Shown here: piece by piece, positions 49,906 to 58,969 of the stretch
How the letters are laid out: each line of letters starts with the position of its first letter
Position numbering within the stretch: position 1 is the first letter of the stretch
NCBI RefSeq assembly: GCF_905475345.1
Contig: NC_066588.1
Coordinates: forward strand, 2,677,501 to 2,741,500
Direction of reading: 5' to 3'
DNA: 64,000 bases
Source: Vespula vulgaris
Lineage: Eukaryota; Arthropoda; Insecta; Hymenoptera; Vespidae
Notes under the pieces: generated by a model
Database searches by the model: none
The model's input: the letters and a program-made list of their open reading frames with translations, nothing else
Told to the model about the DNA's origin: nothing
Position numbers and translations under genes: made by a program

Positions 49906-49994
49906 CTGATAGACAGACGGAGAGGCATAATCCCAGGAAGAGTATCGTCATCATTTTCAATCGTGGATTACAAATCCCTTAACGACGATAATAT
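49906..49994 (-). CDS. Exon with start codon and signal peptide of an unidentified secreted or surface protein
   Basis: The acceptor TTATTATTCATCAG precedes 49994. After a 40-nt leader with AAAATG context comes ATG at 49952-49954. The peptide MMTILFLGLCLSVCLS is short, strongly hydrophobic and ends in small residues, a good signal peptide. At TCAG|GTAATAC (intron from 49905) the exon stops in phase 1. Phase-1 signal-peptide exons are typical of extracellular modular proteins such as immunoglobulin-superfamily proteins. No further exon of this gene is recognised to the left, so its identity is unknown and the next intron would be very long. Coding span 49906-49954. Confidence 0.6.
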
Positions 49995-50347
49995 CTGATG
50001 AATAATAACGATAAAACGTTCAACCTTCCTTCAGCTTCATGTCCCGCTTTTTTTTCTTCCTTCGATCGATTGATTCCTTTCCAATGTCTTCCCTCTTCCT
50101 TCTAATATTCTTTCAATTTATAAAATATTATTTTATTAGATACACGCGCGTACAACAAATTATATATGTATACATATACATATATATATATATGCGTGCG
50201 TGTGTATATCGCGTAATAAATAAACACAATCTTTTTGCTGTTCTTTTTAAGATCTCTTCTGAAAGCAACCTATTTTTTTTTTTATTATATTATCAAATAA
50301 AATAAGGATTTCAACGATCGAAGGGCAAGGATTCGTAACAAGCTTAC

Positions 50348-50408
50348 CGGGGCTGTATGACACACGGGCACACCGCACACAGCGTGCTACGAGACCAGTT
50401 CGAAGACT
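50348..50408 (-). other. Probable noncoding first exon of the signal-peptide gene
   Basis: A strong donor CCCCG|GTAAGC lies at 50347/50348. Upstream is a sharply GC- and CpG-rich block (about 50330-50620) in otherwise AT-rich DNA. A TCAGT initiator at 50406-50410 would start the exon at about 50408; a TATATA word near 50537-50542 offers a second, more upstream start. The 353-bp intron 49995-50347 joins it to the signal-peptide exon. The frame open across the block (50247-50618) ends soon after splicing, so I treat it as 5' UTR. Confidence 0.5.
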
Positions 50409-50640
50409 GAGTCCGAGTTCGTATTCCGGAGGCTGACTTCTCTCGGCCCTACCAGGGTACACCGGACTAGTAGTGTGTTGCCCGTCCGTTGCCCGCCTCT
50501 GGATAACGTTTCCTTCCACCATTAGGCACACACGCGGTATATACCGCGCGACGACATACATCGTGCCAAGACCTCCCGAGGGGGAACCGTTGTACGTTAA
50601 ATCGAGGATCAAGATCATCTCGTGTTTCTTTCTTATCCTC
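50409..50640 (-). promoter_or_regulatory. GC/CpG-rich putative promoter of the signal-peptide gene
   Basis: This non-repetitive block contains many CpGs, a TATATA word in GCGGTATATACCGC (itself palindromic, near 50533-50546) and several TCAG words. It is followed upstream by a (CCA/ATC)n microsatellite at about 50640-50745. Promoter function is inferred from composition and position only. Confidence 0.45.
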
Positions 50641-50745
50641 CTCTACCACCACCATCGCCACCACCTCCAACACCATCACTATCACTATCACCATTACCAT
50701 CACCATCATCATCATTATCATTATCATCATCATCATCATCACCTA
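50640..50745. repeat. (CCA)n/(ATC)n trinucleotide repeat
   Basis: Imperfect trinucleotide repeats of CCA changing to ATC, next to the putative promoter at 50330-50620. Frames through it read as His/Pro/Ser or Met runs and are not genes. Confidence 0.85.
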
Positions 50746-50929
50746 ACACGATTCCATTGCTTCTTCTTTTGATAACTTTTGATACACTGAAAAATAAAGA
50801 AATATCTTAATTCGTTTCTTCTTAAACTCTTCGCTTAATGTCCCGAACAATTCAAATAATGTTTAATCTCGAAGAATGAAATTTAATTCAGTAAATTAAT
50901 TTTTTTCGTTTTTACTCGTATTTTAAAAC

Positions 50930-51610
50930 GAAACGTTAATGTTCGACATTGATAAGATTGATTACTACTCGTTACAAAATGTAAAATCGGCGAATTGAAA
51001 AATAATAAATCGTGAAATTTAAGAATACATTTAACGATAAATTCGTTTTGTCTTTTGGTATTATTTCAGAGTGGAATAATACAACGTTGGTCGTTGGTAA
51101 TGTTGAGTCGAATATTAAAATATGGCCGAATCGAAAAATACTGGATATTTAATAATAAATTAATTTGGTCCTCATTGTGTTATAGAATAGATATATAATG
51201 TTGGCCATTTGTAATCTTGATTCGTTTCAAAATATGGCCAAATGGAAAAATATTGAAGATTTAATAATATATTAATTTCATCGTTGTATTTTAGAACGAT
51301 TTAGCCATTGGTAATCTTGATTCATTCGAAAATATGACCAAATCGAAAAATAAATGAAAACTTAATAAAATATTAATTTCGTCTTAGTTGTATTTTAAAA
51401 TAAAATATAATTTTGATCGTTTCTAAATATGACCAAATCGAAAAATTCTGAAAACAGAAAAAAATTTTGAATCGTTGAAAAATAAAATTGGAAAATATTG
51501 AATTCTATAAATAATATACTTCTAATAATAAAAATTTTACAATAAAATTAATTTTTCCTTGGTCATATTTTACAGTATAACATAGTTATCGTTGATCTTT
51601 GAAAACAAAG
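50930..51610. repeat. Degenerate tandem array, units about 95-140 bp
   Basis: The word AATATGGCCAAATCGAAAAA and variants recurs at about 50980, 51119, 51231, 51331 and 51426. Each copy is followed by TTAATAATAAATTAATTT-like sequence and (G)TTGTATTTTA. The words TTGGCCATTTGTAATCTTGA and TAGCCATTGGTAATCTTGA precede two of the copies. A last partial unit ends near 51600. Units differ by point changes and small indels. No coding frame crosses it. Confidence 0.75.
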
Positions 51611-52684
51611 AATATTACTATTATTATAAGAAAAAGACTTGAAAAACGTATTTCATCTCCTTTTTACTATAATATCGTTCTCATCGCAAAATAAATTCTA
51701 TCTCGATAGGGAAATTTAAAAAATTACATATTTTTATCGACTTGATCTACTTTGAAATTTATTATTTAATGTTCTACCGATAAATATACACTTAACGATT
51801 TAAAACGCGTTACGAATAATATATGAAATATTCTTTCATAACCTCATTTAATTAATTCATACATAATAATTAAACATATTGCAATCTAAGATTATTTGAT
51901 CAATATTCATAAACATGTGAATTTATAATTGTATATTTATAACATATTTACTTACCGATTAAATATATTATGCATATCAGCTCAACAATTTCATAAATAG
52001 AAAAGCATCGTTCACGACAAAGCAAAAATATTTTCTCGCACTTCTAAACGCGCGCAATTTTATTTCAAACATTAGAAAGAGAGCTCGTCGTAATGAGACT
52101 CGCCAATCAAGTAAAATTTTCAAACTAAATTTATCTCATATACGTATGTATGTAAAAATTAAAGATAATGTGATAAACATATTCTAAAAATATGAAACAA
52201 TGCTTAATTTTTTTTTCTAAATATCCAGACCAAGCAGCATATTTATATATAATGAAACATACAGCAGTCGGTGGCTGCATCTACACGTGAACTACTCAAC
52301 TTTTATCGACGGCTAGTCTAGCGCCATCTGTAAATGATAACTATACGCAGAAGAAAAAAAAATTGGTTATAAATAAAAGTTCAAAATAAAAAGATAACAC
52401 ATACATAATTTTGTTTAAAATTTATTAACTTATATATAATTTATTATATATATATATATATGCATATATAAATATATATATATATATAATAATTTATCAT
52501 ATAATTTATAAAGGATACAAAACGATAATTATTATATACAAAATAAACGCAATTATAATAATAAAAAAGAAATTTAGCTTGTAACAACAATCATTCGCTT
52601 GCTTCTAGAATTTTATTATTTGAACATTACATCGCATAAACTGTTTAAACTGCATATCTGTAAGGTTTCTTAGAATAAAGAGAA
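51611..52684. other. AT-rich spacer between polyubiquitin and the signal-peptide gene
   Basis: No reading frame of interest. It includes (TA)n near 52440-52490, a strong minus-strand donor AATCG|GTAAGTAA at 51955/51956, a CACGTG E-box at 52284-52289 and a CTCF-like word AGATGGCGCT (minus strand, 52320-52329). The stretch 52255-52350 is more complex than its surroundings and could be regulatory. Confidence 0.5.
52320..52329 (-). promoter_or_regulatory. CTCF-like word AGATGGCGCT
   Basis: The reverse complement of AGCGCCATCT matches the core of the insect CTCF motif. It lies between polyubiquitin and the leftward signal-peptide gene, where an insulator would be placed. This is a short-motif match only. 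Confidence 0.3.
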
Positions 52685-52824
52685 AATTAACTTCAAATGC
52701 AGTTTTTATTTGCCGACGAAGCAGTGGAATAAATATCACATTACAGTTCAGCATGAATAAAAGTAAAAAATAATAATGTATCTAGTAGGACTATAAGTCT
52801 GCAGATTTTATTCATGAATAGAAT
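52685..52824 (-). terminator. Ubi-p63E: Polyubiquitin 3' UTR with two AATAAA signals
   Basis: On the minus strand AATAAA occurs at 52807-52812, only 12 bp after the stop, and again at 52705-52710. The second gives a more normal 3' UTR of about 120-140 nt and is the likelier cleavage signal. Confidence 0.6.
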
Positions 52825-55338
52825 TTAATTTCCCCCTCGGAGACGAAGGACTAAGTGAAGGGTAGATTCTTTTTGAATATTATAATCTGACAGAGTACGC
52901 CCATCTTCTAATTGTTTTCCAGCAAAGATCAATCTTTGCTGATCAGGTGGGATTCCTTCTTTATCTTGAATTTTGGCTTTAACGTTTTCGATAGTATCAG
53001 ATGCCTCAACTTCTAAAGTGATAGTTTTTCCTGTAAGAGTTTTAACAAAAATTTGCATACCACCACGAAGCCTAAGTACTAAATGTAGAGTAGATTCTTT
53101 TTGAATATTGTAATCGGAAAGAGTACGGCCATCCTCGAGTTGTTTGCCAGCGAAAATTAATCTTTGTTGATCTGGGGGAATACCCTCTTTGTCCTGAATT
53201 TTAGCTTTGACATTTTCAATCGTATCGGAAGCTTCTACCTCCAATGTGATGGTCTTTCCTGTAAGAGTCTTGACGAAAATTTGCATTCCACCACGGAGTC
53301 GGAGTACAAGATGAAGGGTTGATTCCTTTTGAATGTTGTAATCGGAAAGAGTACGACCATCTTCAAGCTGCTTGCCGGCAAAGATCAATCTCTGTTGATC
53401 TGGTGGGATTCCTTCTTTATCCTGGATCTTAGCCTTTACATTCTCGATGGTATCAGATGCCTCTACTTCCAACGTGATGGTCTTTCCTGTCAGAGTCTTA
53501 ACGAAAATTTGCATTCCTCCACGGAGACGGAGTACCAGATGAAGGGTGGACTCCTTTTGGATGTTATAATCCGAAAGTGTACGGCCATCTTCCAATTGCT
53601 TACCAGCAAAAATCAACCTCTGCTGATCCGGTGGGATTCCTTCCTTGTCCTGAATCTTTGCTTTGACATTCTCAATCGTATCTGAAGCTTCGACTTCCAA
53701 AGTAATCGTTTTGCCGGTTAAAGTTTTTACAAAAATCTGCATACCACCACGGAGACGAAGTACCAAATGGAGAGTAGATTCCTTTTGAATATTATAATCA
53801 GAAAGTGTACGTCCATCTTCAAGCTGCTTGCCGGCAAAGATCAATCTCTGTTGATCTGGAGGGATTCCTTCTTTATCCTGGATCTTAGCCTTTACATTCT
53901 CGATGGTATCAGATGCCTCTACTTCCAACGTGATGGTCTTTCCTGTCAGAGTCTTAACGAAAATTTGCATTCCTCCACGGAGACGGAGTACCAGATGAAG
54001 GGTGGACTCCTTTTGGATGTTATAATCTGAAAGTGTACGGCCATCTTCCAATTGCTTACCAGCAAAGATCAACCTCTGCTGATCCGGTGGGATTCCTTCC
54101 TTGTCCTGAATCTTAGCCTTTACATTCTCAATAGTATCAGATGCCTCTACTTCCAACGTGATGGTCTTTCCTGTCAGAGTCTTGACGAAAATTTGCATTC
54201 CTCCACGGAGTCGAAGAACAAGATGAAGGGTTGACTCCTTTTGGATATTGTAATCGGAAAGCGTACGACCATCTTCAAGCTGCTTGCCGGCAAAGATCAA
54301 TCTCTGCTGATCCGGTGGGATTCCTTCCTTATCCTGGATCTTAGCCTTTACATTCTCAATAGTATCAGATGCCTCTACCTCCAACGTGATGGTCTTTCCT
54401 GTCAGAGTCTTGACGAAAATTTGCATTCCTCCACGGAGTCGAAGAACAAGATGAAGGGTTGACTCCTTTTGGATATTGTAATCGGAAAGAGTACGACCAT
54501 CTTCAAGCTGCTTGCCGGCAAAGATCAATCTCTGCTGATCCGGTGGGATTCCTTCCTTATCCTGGATCTTTGCTTTAACATTCTCAATCGTATCTGAAGC
54601 TTCGACTTCCAGAGTTATTGTTTTACCGGTCAAAGTTTTGACAAAAATTTGCATTCCTCCACGGAGTCGGAGTACAAGATGAAGGGTTGACTCCTTTTGG
54701 ATATTGTAATCGGATAGGGTACGACCATCTTCAAGCTGCTTGCCGGCAAAAATCAACCTTTGCTGATCCGGTGGGATTCCTTCCTTATCCTGGATCTTAG
54801 CCTTTACATTCTCAATAGTATCAGATGCCTCTACTTCCAATGTGATGGTTTTTCCTGTGAGAGTCTTGACAAAAATTTGCATTCCTCCACGGAGTCGGAG
54901 TACAAGATGGAGAGTAGACTCCTTTTGGATATTATAATCGGATAGCGTACGACCATCTTCAAGTTGCTTGCCGGCAAAGATCAACCTCTGCTGATCCGGT
55001 GGGATTCCTTCTTTATCCTGGATCTTAGCCTTTACATTCTCAATAGTATCAGATGCCTCTACCTCCAACGTGATGGTCTTTCCTGTCAGAGTCTTAACGA
55101 AAATTTGCATTCCTCCACGGAGTCGGAGTACAAGATGAAGAGTAGACTCCTTTTGGATGTTGTAATCGGAAAGAGTACGGCCATCCTCTAATTGTTTACC
55201 AGCAAAGATTAATCTTTGTTGGTCTGGTGGAATTCCCTCTTTATCCTGAATTTTTGCTTTCACGTTTTCAATGGTGTCAGAGGCTTCGACTTCAAGAGTT
55301 ATGGTTTTACCCGTCAAAGTCTTCACGAAGATCTGCAT
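52825..55338 (-). CDS. Ubi-p63E: Polyubiquitin, 11 head-to-tail ubiquitin units
   Basis: One uninterrupted 837-codon frame encodes eleven 76-residue ubiquitins plus one extra C-terminal Asn (11 x 76 + 1). Each unit starts MQIFVKTLTGK and ends LRLRGG, with all seven acceptor lysines. The eleven proteins look identical while their DNA differs at many synonymous sites. In the family, deubiquitinases cleave the precursor after each GG to give free ubiquitin, and the extra residue keeps the last unit inactive until trimmed. Unit starts lie every 228 bp, at 55338, 55110, 54882, 54654, 54426, 54198, 53970, 53742, 53514, 53286 and 53058. The coding region has no intron. The single intron lies in the 5' UTR just before ATG, as in other animal polyubiquitin genes. 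The symbol is by analogy with the fly stress polyubiquitin; strict orthology is not shown. Confidence 0.99.
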   Translation of the reverse strand: MQIFVKTLTGKTITLEVEASDTIENVKAKIQDKEGIPPDQQRLIFAGKQLEDGRTLSDYNIQKESTLHLVLRLRGGMQIFVKTLTGKTITLEVEASDTIENVKAKIQDKEGIPPDQQRLIFAGKQLEDGRTLSDYNIQKESTLHLVLRLRGGMQIFVKTLTGKTITLEVEASDTIENVKAKIQDKEGIPPDQQRLIFAGKQLEDGRTLSDYNIQKESTLHLVLRLRGGMQIFVKTLTGKTITLEVEASDTIENVKAKIQDKEGIPPDQQRLIFAGKQLEDGRTLSDYNIQKESTLHLVLRLRGGMQIFVKTLTGKTITLEVEASDTIENVKAKIQDKEGIPPDQQRLIFAGKQLEDGRTLSDYNIQKESTLHLVLRLRGGMQIFVKTLTGKTITLEVEASDTIENVKAKIQDKEGIPPDQQRLIFAGKQLEDGRTLSDYNIQKESTLHLVLRLRGGMQIFVKTLTGKTITLEVEASDTIENVKAKIQDKEGIPPDQQRLIFAGKQLEDGRTLSDYNIQKESTLHLVLRLRGGMQIFVKTLTGKTITLEVEASDTIENVKAKIQDKEGIPPDQQRLIFAGKQLEDGRTLSDYNIQKESTLHLVLRLRGGMQIFVKTLTGKTITLEVEASDTIENVKAKIQDKEGIPPDQQRLIFAGKQLEDGRTLSDYNIQKESTLHLVLRLRGGMQIFVKTLTGKTITLEVEASDTIENVKAKIQDKEGIPPDQQRLIFAGKQLEDGRTLSDYNIQKESTLHLVLRLRGGMQIFVKTLTGKTITLEVEASDTIENVKAKIQDKEGIPPDQQRLIFAGKQLEDGRTLSDYNIQKESTLHLVLRLRGGN

Positions 55339-55343
55339 ATTTA

Positions 55344-55937
55344 CTAAAAAGAAAAATTTAACGTTAATCTTAACGTCAATTTTAAGTAACGCACCAAAAA
55401 AGGAAAAAATTCGACCGAACGAGAATATAAGATGGCTGACGTAGTGACGTGAAGTCGTACACCGAGAACAAAGCTAACGAGTAACTGCGTCACTAAACCG
55501 GATCAATATCCGCCATTTTGTCCTTTGTTACTACGCACTTATTCTGATGAGTCATGGAAGATTTCAAAACGTTTGAACAGTTATAACTGTCATATGAAAT
55601 TTTTTACATACATCGAAAATTAGTTGATTGACAAATAATATATTCAATAATCAAGCAGAAATAATCACAGAAATCTCAAGAAAAAGTAACACAGCTTTAC
55701 AATTACGTCAATTAATATGATCCTCGCAAAGAATTGAAAATATTTCATGATCATTAAATCATATTAGATATTATTTCTTTTAACCTTATGAAAGAATGAC
55801 ATTTAAACGAAAAGTCACATACGATAAGTAATATCAAATAACATATAAAATATAAATCGATAAAATAATTCGCAACTTCATATTTTTATTATAAAATAAA
55901 GATTAGTAAAGAATGAATTATATTAACAAATACTTAC
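55344..55937 (-). other. Ubi-p63E: Polyubiquitin 5' UTR intron (594 bp) with a motif-rich block
   Basis: The intron is bounded by GTAAGT (55937 leftward) and TTTTTAG (ending 55344). Between about 55425 and 55560 it is less AT-rich and crowded with known motif words: two YY1/Pho-type cores (AAGATGGC at 55429-55436 and CCGCCATTTT at 55510-55519), TGACGTAG and GTGACGT CRE-like words at 55437-55450, and TGAGTCA (AP-1) at 55548-55554. The rest is ordinary AT-rich intron. Confidence 0.8.
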
Positions 55938-55938
55938 C

Positions 55939-56038
55939 TGATGTAAATGTATCGTAGCTTTTACAAAAAGTCGCAGATAATTTTACGAAATATCACTGCA
56001 ATTGTCAACCAAGTATCTCTGATGATCTCAACAGAACT
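55939..56038 (-). other. Ubi-p63E: Polyubiquitin noncoding first exon (5' UTR)
   Basis: A TCAGT initiator at 56036-56040 places +1 near 56038. The donor CAG|GTAAGTATTTG has its first intron base at 55937, so the exon runs to 55938. It carries no coding sequence. The second exon begins at 55343 after TTTTTAG, leaving only five UTR bases before ATG. Confidence 0.8.
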
Positions 56039-56140
56039 GAACGGGGTAAGTGCAAACCGTCCTTTTATATGGCCGTGATAGAATGACGTAGCGGTTGCAT
56101 GTGATTGGTCAAGAGAATTCTAGAAAGCAGCTTATTGGAT
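56036..56140 (-). promoter_or_regulatory. Ubi-p63E: Polyubiquitin core and proximal promoter (Inr, TATA, CRE, CCAAT, heat-shock element)
   Basis: Reading upstream on the minus strand: TCAGT initiator (56036-56040); TATAAAA (56063-56069, first T 31 bp from +1); a CRE-like TACGTCA (56084-56090); an inverted ATTGG, i.e. CCAAT (56104-56108); a heat-shock element core TTCTAGAA (56118-56125) with a further GAA directly beside it on the plus strand; and a second CCAAT (56134-56138). The spacing is classical for a stress-inducible polyubiquitin promoter. HSF control is inferred from the motif. Confidence 0.8.
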
Positions 56141-58556
56141 CACAATGTACTTGGTTGCTCGAGAAACGGTTTACGTAGCAACATCGTATTGGAGTATCAA
56201 ACAAAAAAAAAGGAGAACATCCTTTATGCGGTTAATAGCTATTTAAACTTATCGCAGATCAATTTATTTAAACTATCTAATATATAAATTTATTCAAATA
56301 ATATTTCTTTACCTTGATTTACTAGAAATTTGATTAACAAACTTTTGGTTATTCAATACGCCCAATATTTTATGTAACGTCTTCTAAGGGCCGGAAATAG
56401 GTGGCGTTGTTAAAATAATAAAAGAAAAACGTCATACTTTTTCTTAATAAATCAATAAATGTGACACCGATGTTTAATGTCTGCATATACAACTGTATTA
56501 ACGTTGTATTCAATAAATATAAAAATAACTATCGTAGCAGCTCAACTTTAATAAAATCAAACTTATATTTTCAGAAGAAATAATCTAACTTATTTTTTGA
56601 ATAATAAACTCTTTGTTCTTAACTTCGTCTTGATATCTTTTTATTTTTTTCTTTTTACATGGTAAAAATTAAAGAAAAACATGATTTCCTTATTATTTAA
56701 TTCTACAGCAAAATTCATTGTAATATTTATGAAGAAATACATAAACAAAAGTTGCGACTCATTCCAGATAAGTCGTTTATCATTTTCTAGTATTACCAGG
56801 GAAAAAATTGATATTTATAGAAGCATTATGAATACAATAGATAATATCTATTAGTATTAACTTTGCTAAGTCATGCCATATCGCAATAGTCATAAATATG
56901 ATGCAACATTTCGTTTACTGATATTTTTTTCATACTGCATTTCAAAACAACAACCAATATTTTAATGAAATCTTATTTCGTTTAATTAAAAATTTTATAT
57001 ATTAAAAAAGATTTATATCTACGGTCATATCTGCAGAGATATGATATCTTTTTCATATCAGAGATAATTTTTCTTTATACTTTTGATATTAAAAATAACT
57101 CAAATATATATATAGACACACAAATATATACATATATATATATATATGTATATATATATAACTCAATTTATCTTGTGATATTAACGATAAGAATAACTTC
57201 AACAGTATGTTAAATATTTATATGTTAAATATATTCCTTTTCTTTTTTATTAAATATTTCTTTATTAATTATAAATTCGATTGAAATTTTTCAAAAATAT
57301 TATTTGAAAACCTGGTAAAAATTTCTACTAAATAATAATATATTTAAAATAATTGTATACTTACCTAAAATATTATTTGGAATTTATGAAACATTAATTA
57401 TATTGTTATTTTGTCTATTGAGAAATTATTATTTCAAACTTTCCTTAGATAATTGGACAAATACTTTTGGTCTCACTTTGTTATTCACATGTATTATTAA
57501 AATTAAATGAGAATAAATCACAAATTCGACAGGAATAATAGGTAATGTAACAAACTACAAACGAAAAAATGATTTGAAACGTAGTGTACGATTACATAAC
57601 TACATCAGACGTAAAGAATTTCTCGTTAAAATCCACATATATTAGCATATGTCAGGTAAAAAAAGAGGAACTAAATACTGTACAATTTTTGAGAATACTT
57701 AACAATTAAGTACAAATAAACACAAGTATGTTGTGAAGTGAATTATCGAGATATTATGAGAATTATAAAAAGTTTGCATGTAAATACTCGAATTATTTCC
57801 CTTTTTTCTATGTACTATGTTTGTTTGTATGTTGTTGTGTGTTCTGTATGAGAAGGAAGGAGAAGAGAAATATATTCGTTATTATCAGTTCTTTTGGTGT
57901 ACCTAACTTAAATTTTGTTAGAGCGTGGGATTCATTTCCCAATATAATTTTTAAAAATCAGAAAGAAGCGATTAAAAATCGTATTCTTCATAGAAATATG
58001 CAAATGAAAATTGCTATCAAATAGAAACAAAGCAAATATTAAATTGTTCTTACTCATATATCGTAATACGATTAAATAGATTGACGATTTGAATGTATTG
58101 CTTCGTTTTTCTAAGAGAGCTTAAGCTTACCATTTAAATTTATAACTTTTTTCTTTTTCCTTTTCTTGTTACTCTTTTTATCCAACGCATATGTACAAAA
58201 TTTAAGTGATCCACAGAAATACATGATAAACAATGGTTTATCTTATGTCACATCACAGTGAAGTATTTGACAATCCTATTATTGGGATGATAATACATTA
58301 GCAAAAAAAAAAGATACTAACATTGGTTATGTACAAATAAGTTTAAAATTTTAATACTGTAAATTAGGAAATGATAGTGCCATGTTCATTTTGGTGTCGT
58401 TTTGAAACACATATACACAATTAAATTCGTTAAACAGACATACCGAAGAACAAAATAAAATCTTAATAAGGAAAAACAGTTGATTGACAAATGCTCTTTC
58501 TTCATGTAAACCTTCAAGATAAATCCTTCTGAATGTTTATAAGTTCTAAGTATATT

Positions 58557-58588
<32 letters not shown>

Positions 58589-58969
58589 TGTATATACAAG
58601 AAATGTTTGCTCTATTTTCTCATCCCATATTATATTTTCTAATTGAAAACATCATCTAAAGATAAAATTTTTATCTTCGTCACAATTTTGCATCATTTAC
58701 CAGATTGTCAAATATAAGTCAAATTTTTCACTTTAATCATAAATCCTTTGTTATCTTAAACTGCATACGTCTGCTGTGCTATTGTGTGTGTGGCCTCACT
58801 AATTCATTCATTCATATATATATATATATATATCATATACATACATATATATATAAATGTGCAATAGCGATGCGTTTGAAAAGAATATTTTAATTATCGA
58901 AATATATAATGAAAAATTATTTCTAAACACATATAATAGGTACGTGGAGAAGTGAAGGAAAGCTTTTAT
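56141..58969. other. Intergenic AT-rich DNA between the polyubiquitin promoter and the Zfr 3' end
   Basis: No supported gene. It contains short (TA)n tracts (about 57100-57160 and 58555-58595), an AGGTGGCGTT CTCF-like word at 56399-56408, and a minus-strand donor-like ATTTTAG|GTAAGTAT near 57360 without a matching exon. Frames of 60-67 codons here are AT-rich and unconvincing. Confidence 0.5.
56399..56408 (+). promoter_or_regulatory. CTCF-like word AGGTGGCGTT
   Basis: It lies about 360 bp upstream of the polyubiquitin start and on the opposite strand to the word at 52320-52329. Short-motif match only. Confidence 0.25.

Noticed and set aside
50247..50618. 123-codon minus-strand frame over the GC-rich block
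   Set aside because: The first-exon donor at 50347 interrupts it and the spliced frame closes within a few codons; it reflects GC-rich 5' UTR/promoter DNA.
53329..55191. Six plus-strand frames of 60-118 codons with repeated peptides (KDQSLLI, SIRCLYFQRDGLSCQSL)
   Set aside because: They are the antisense of the ubiquitin repeats; the repetition simply mirrors the 228-bp units.
52825..55338. Ubiquitin-ribosomal protein fusion or processed pseudogene
   Set aside because: All eleven units are intact, the frame ends one residue after the last GG, and a promoter and 5' UTR intron are present.
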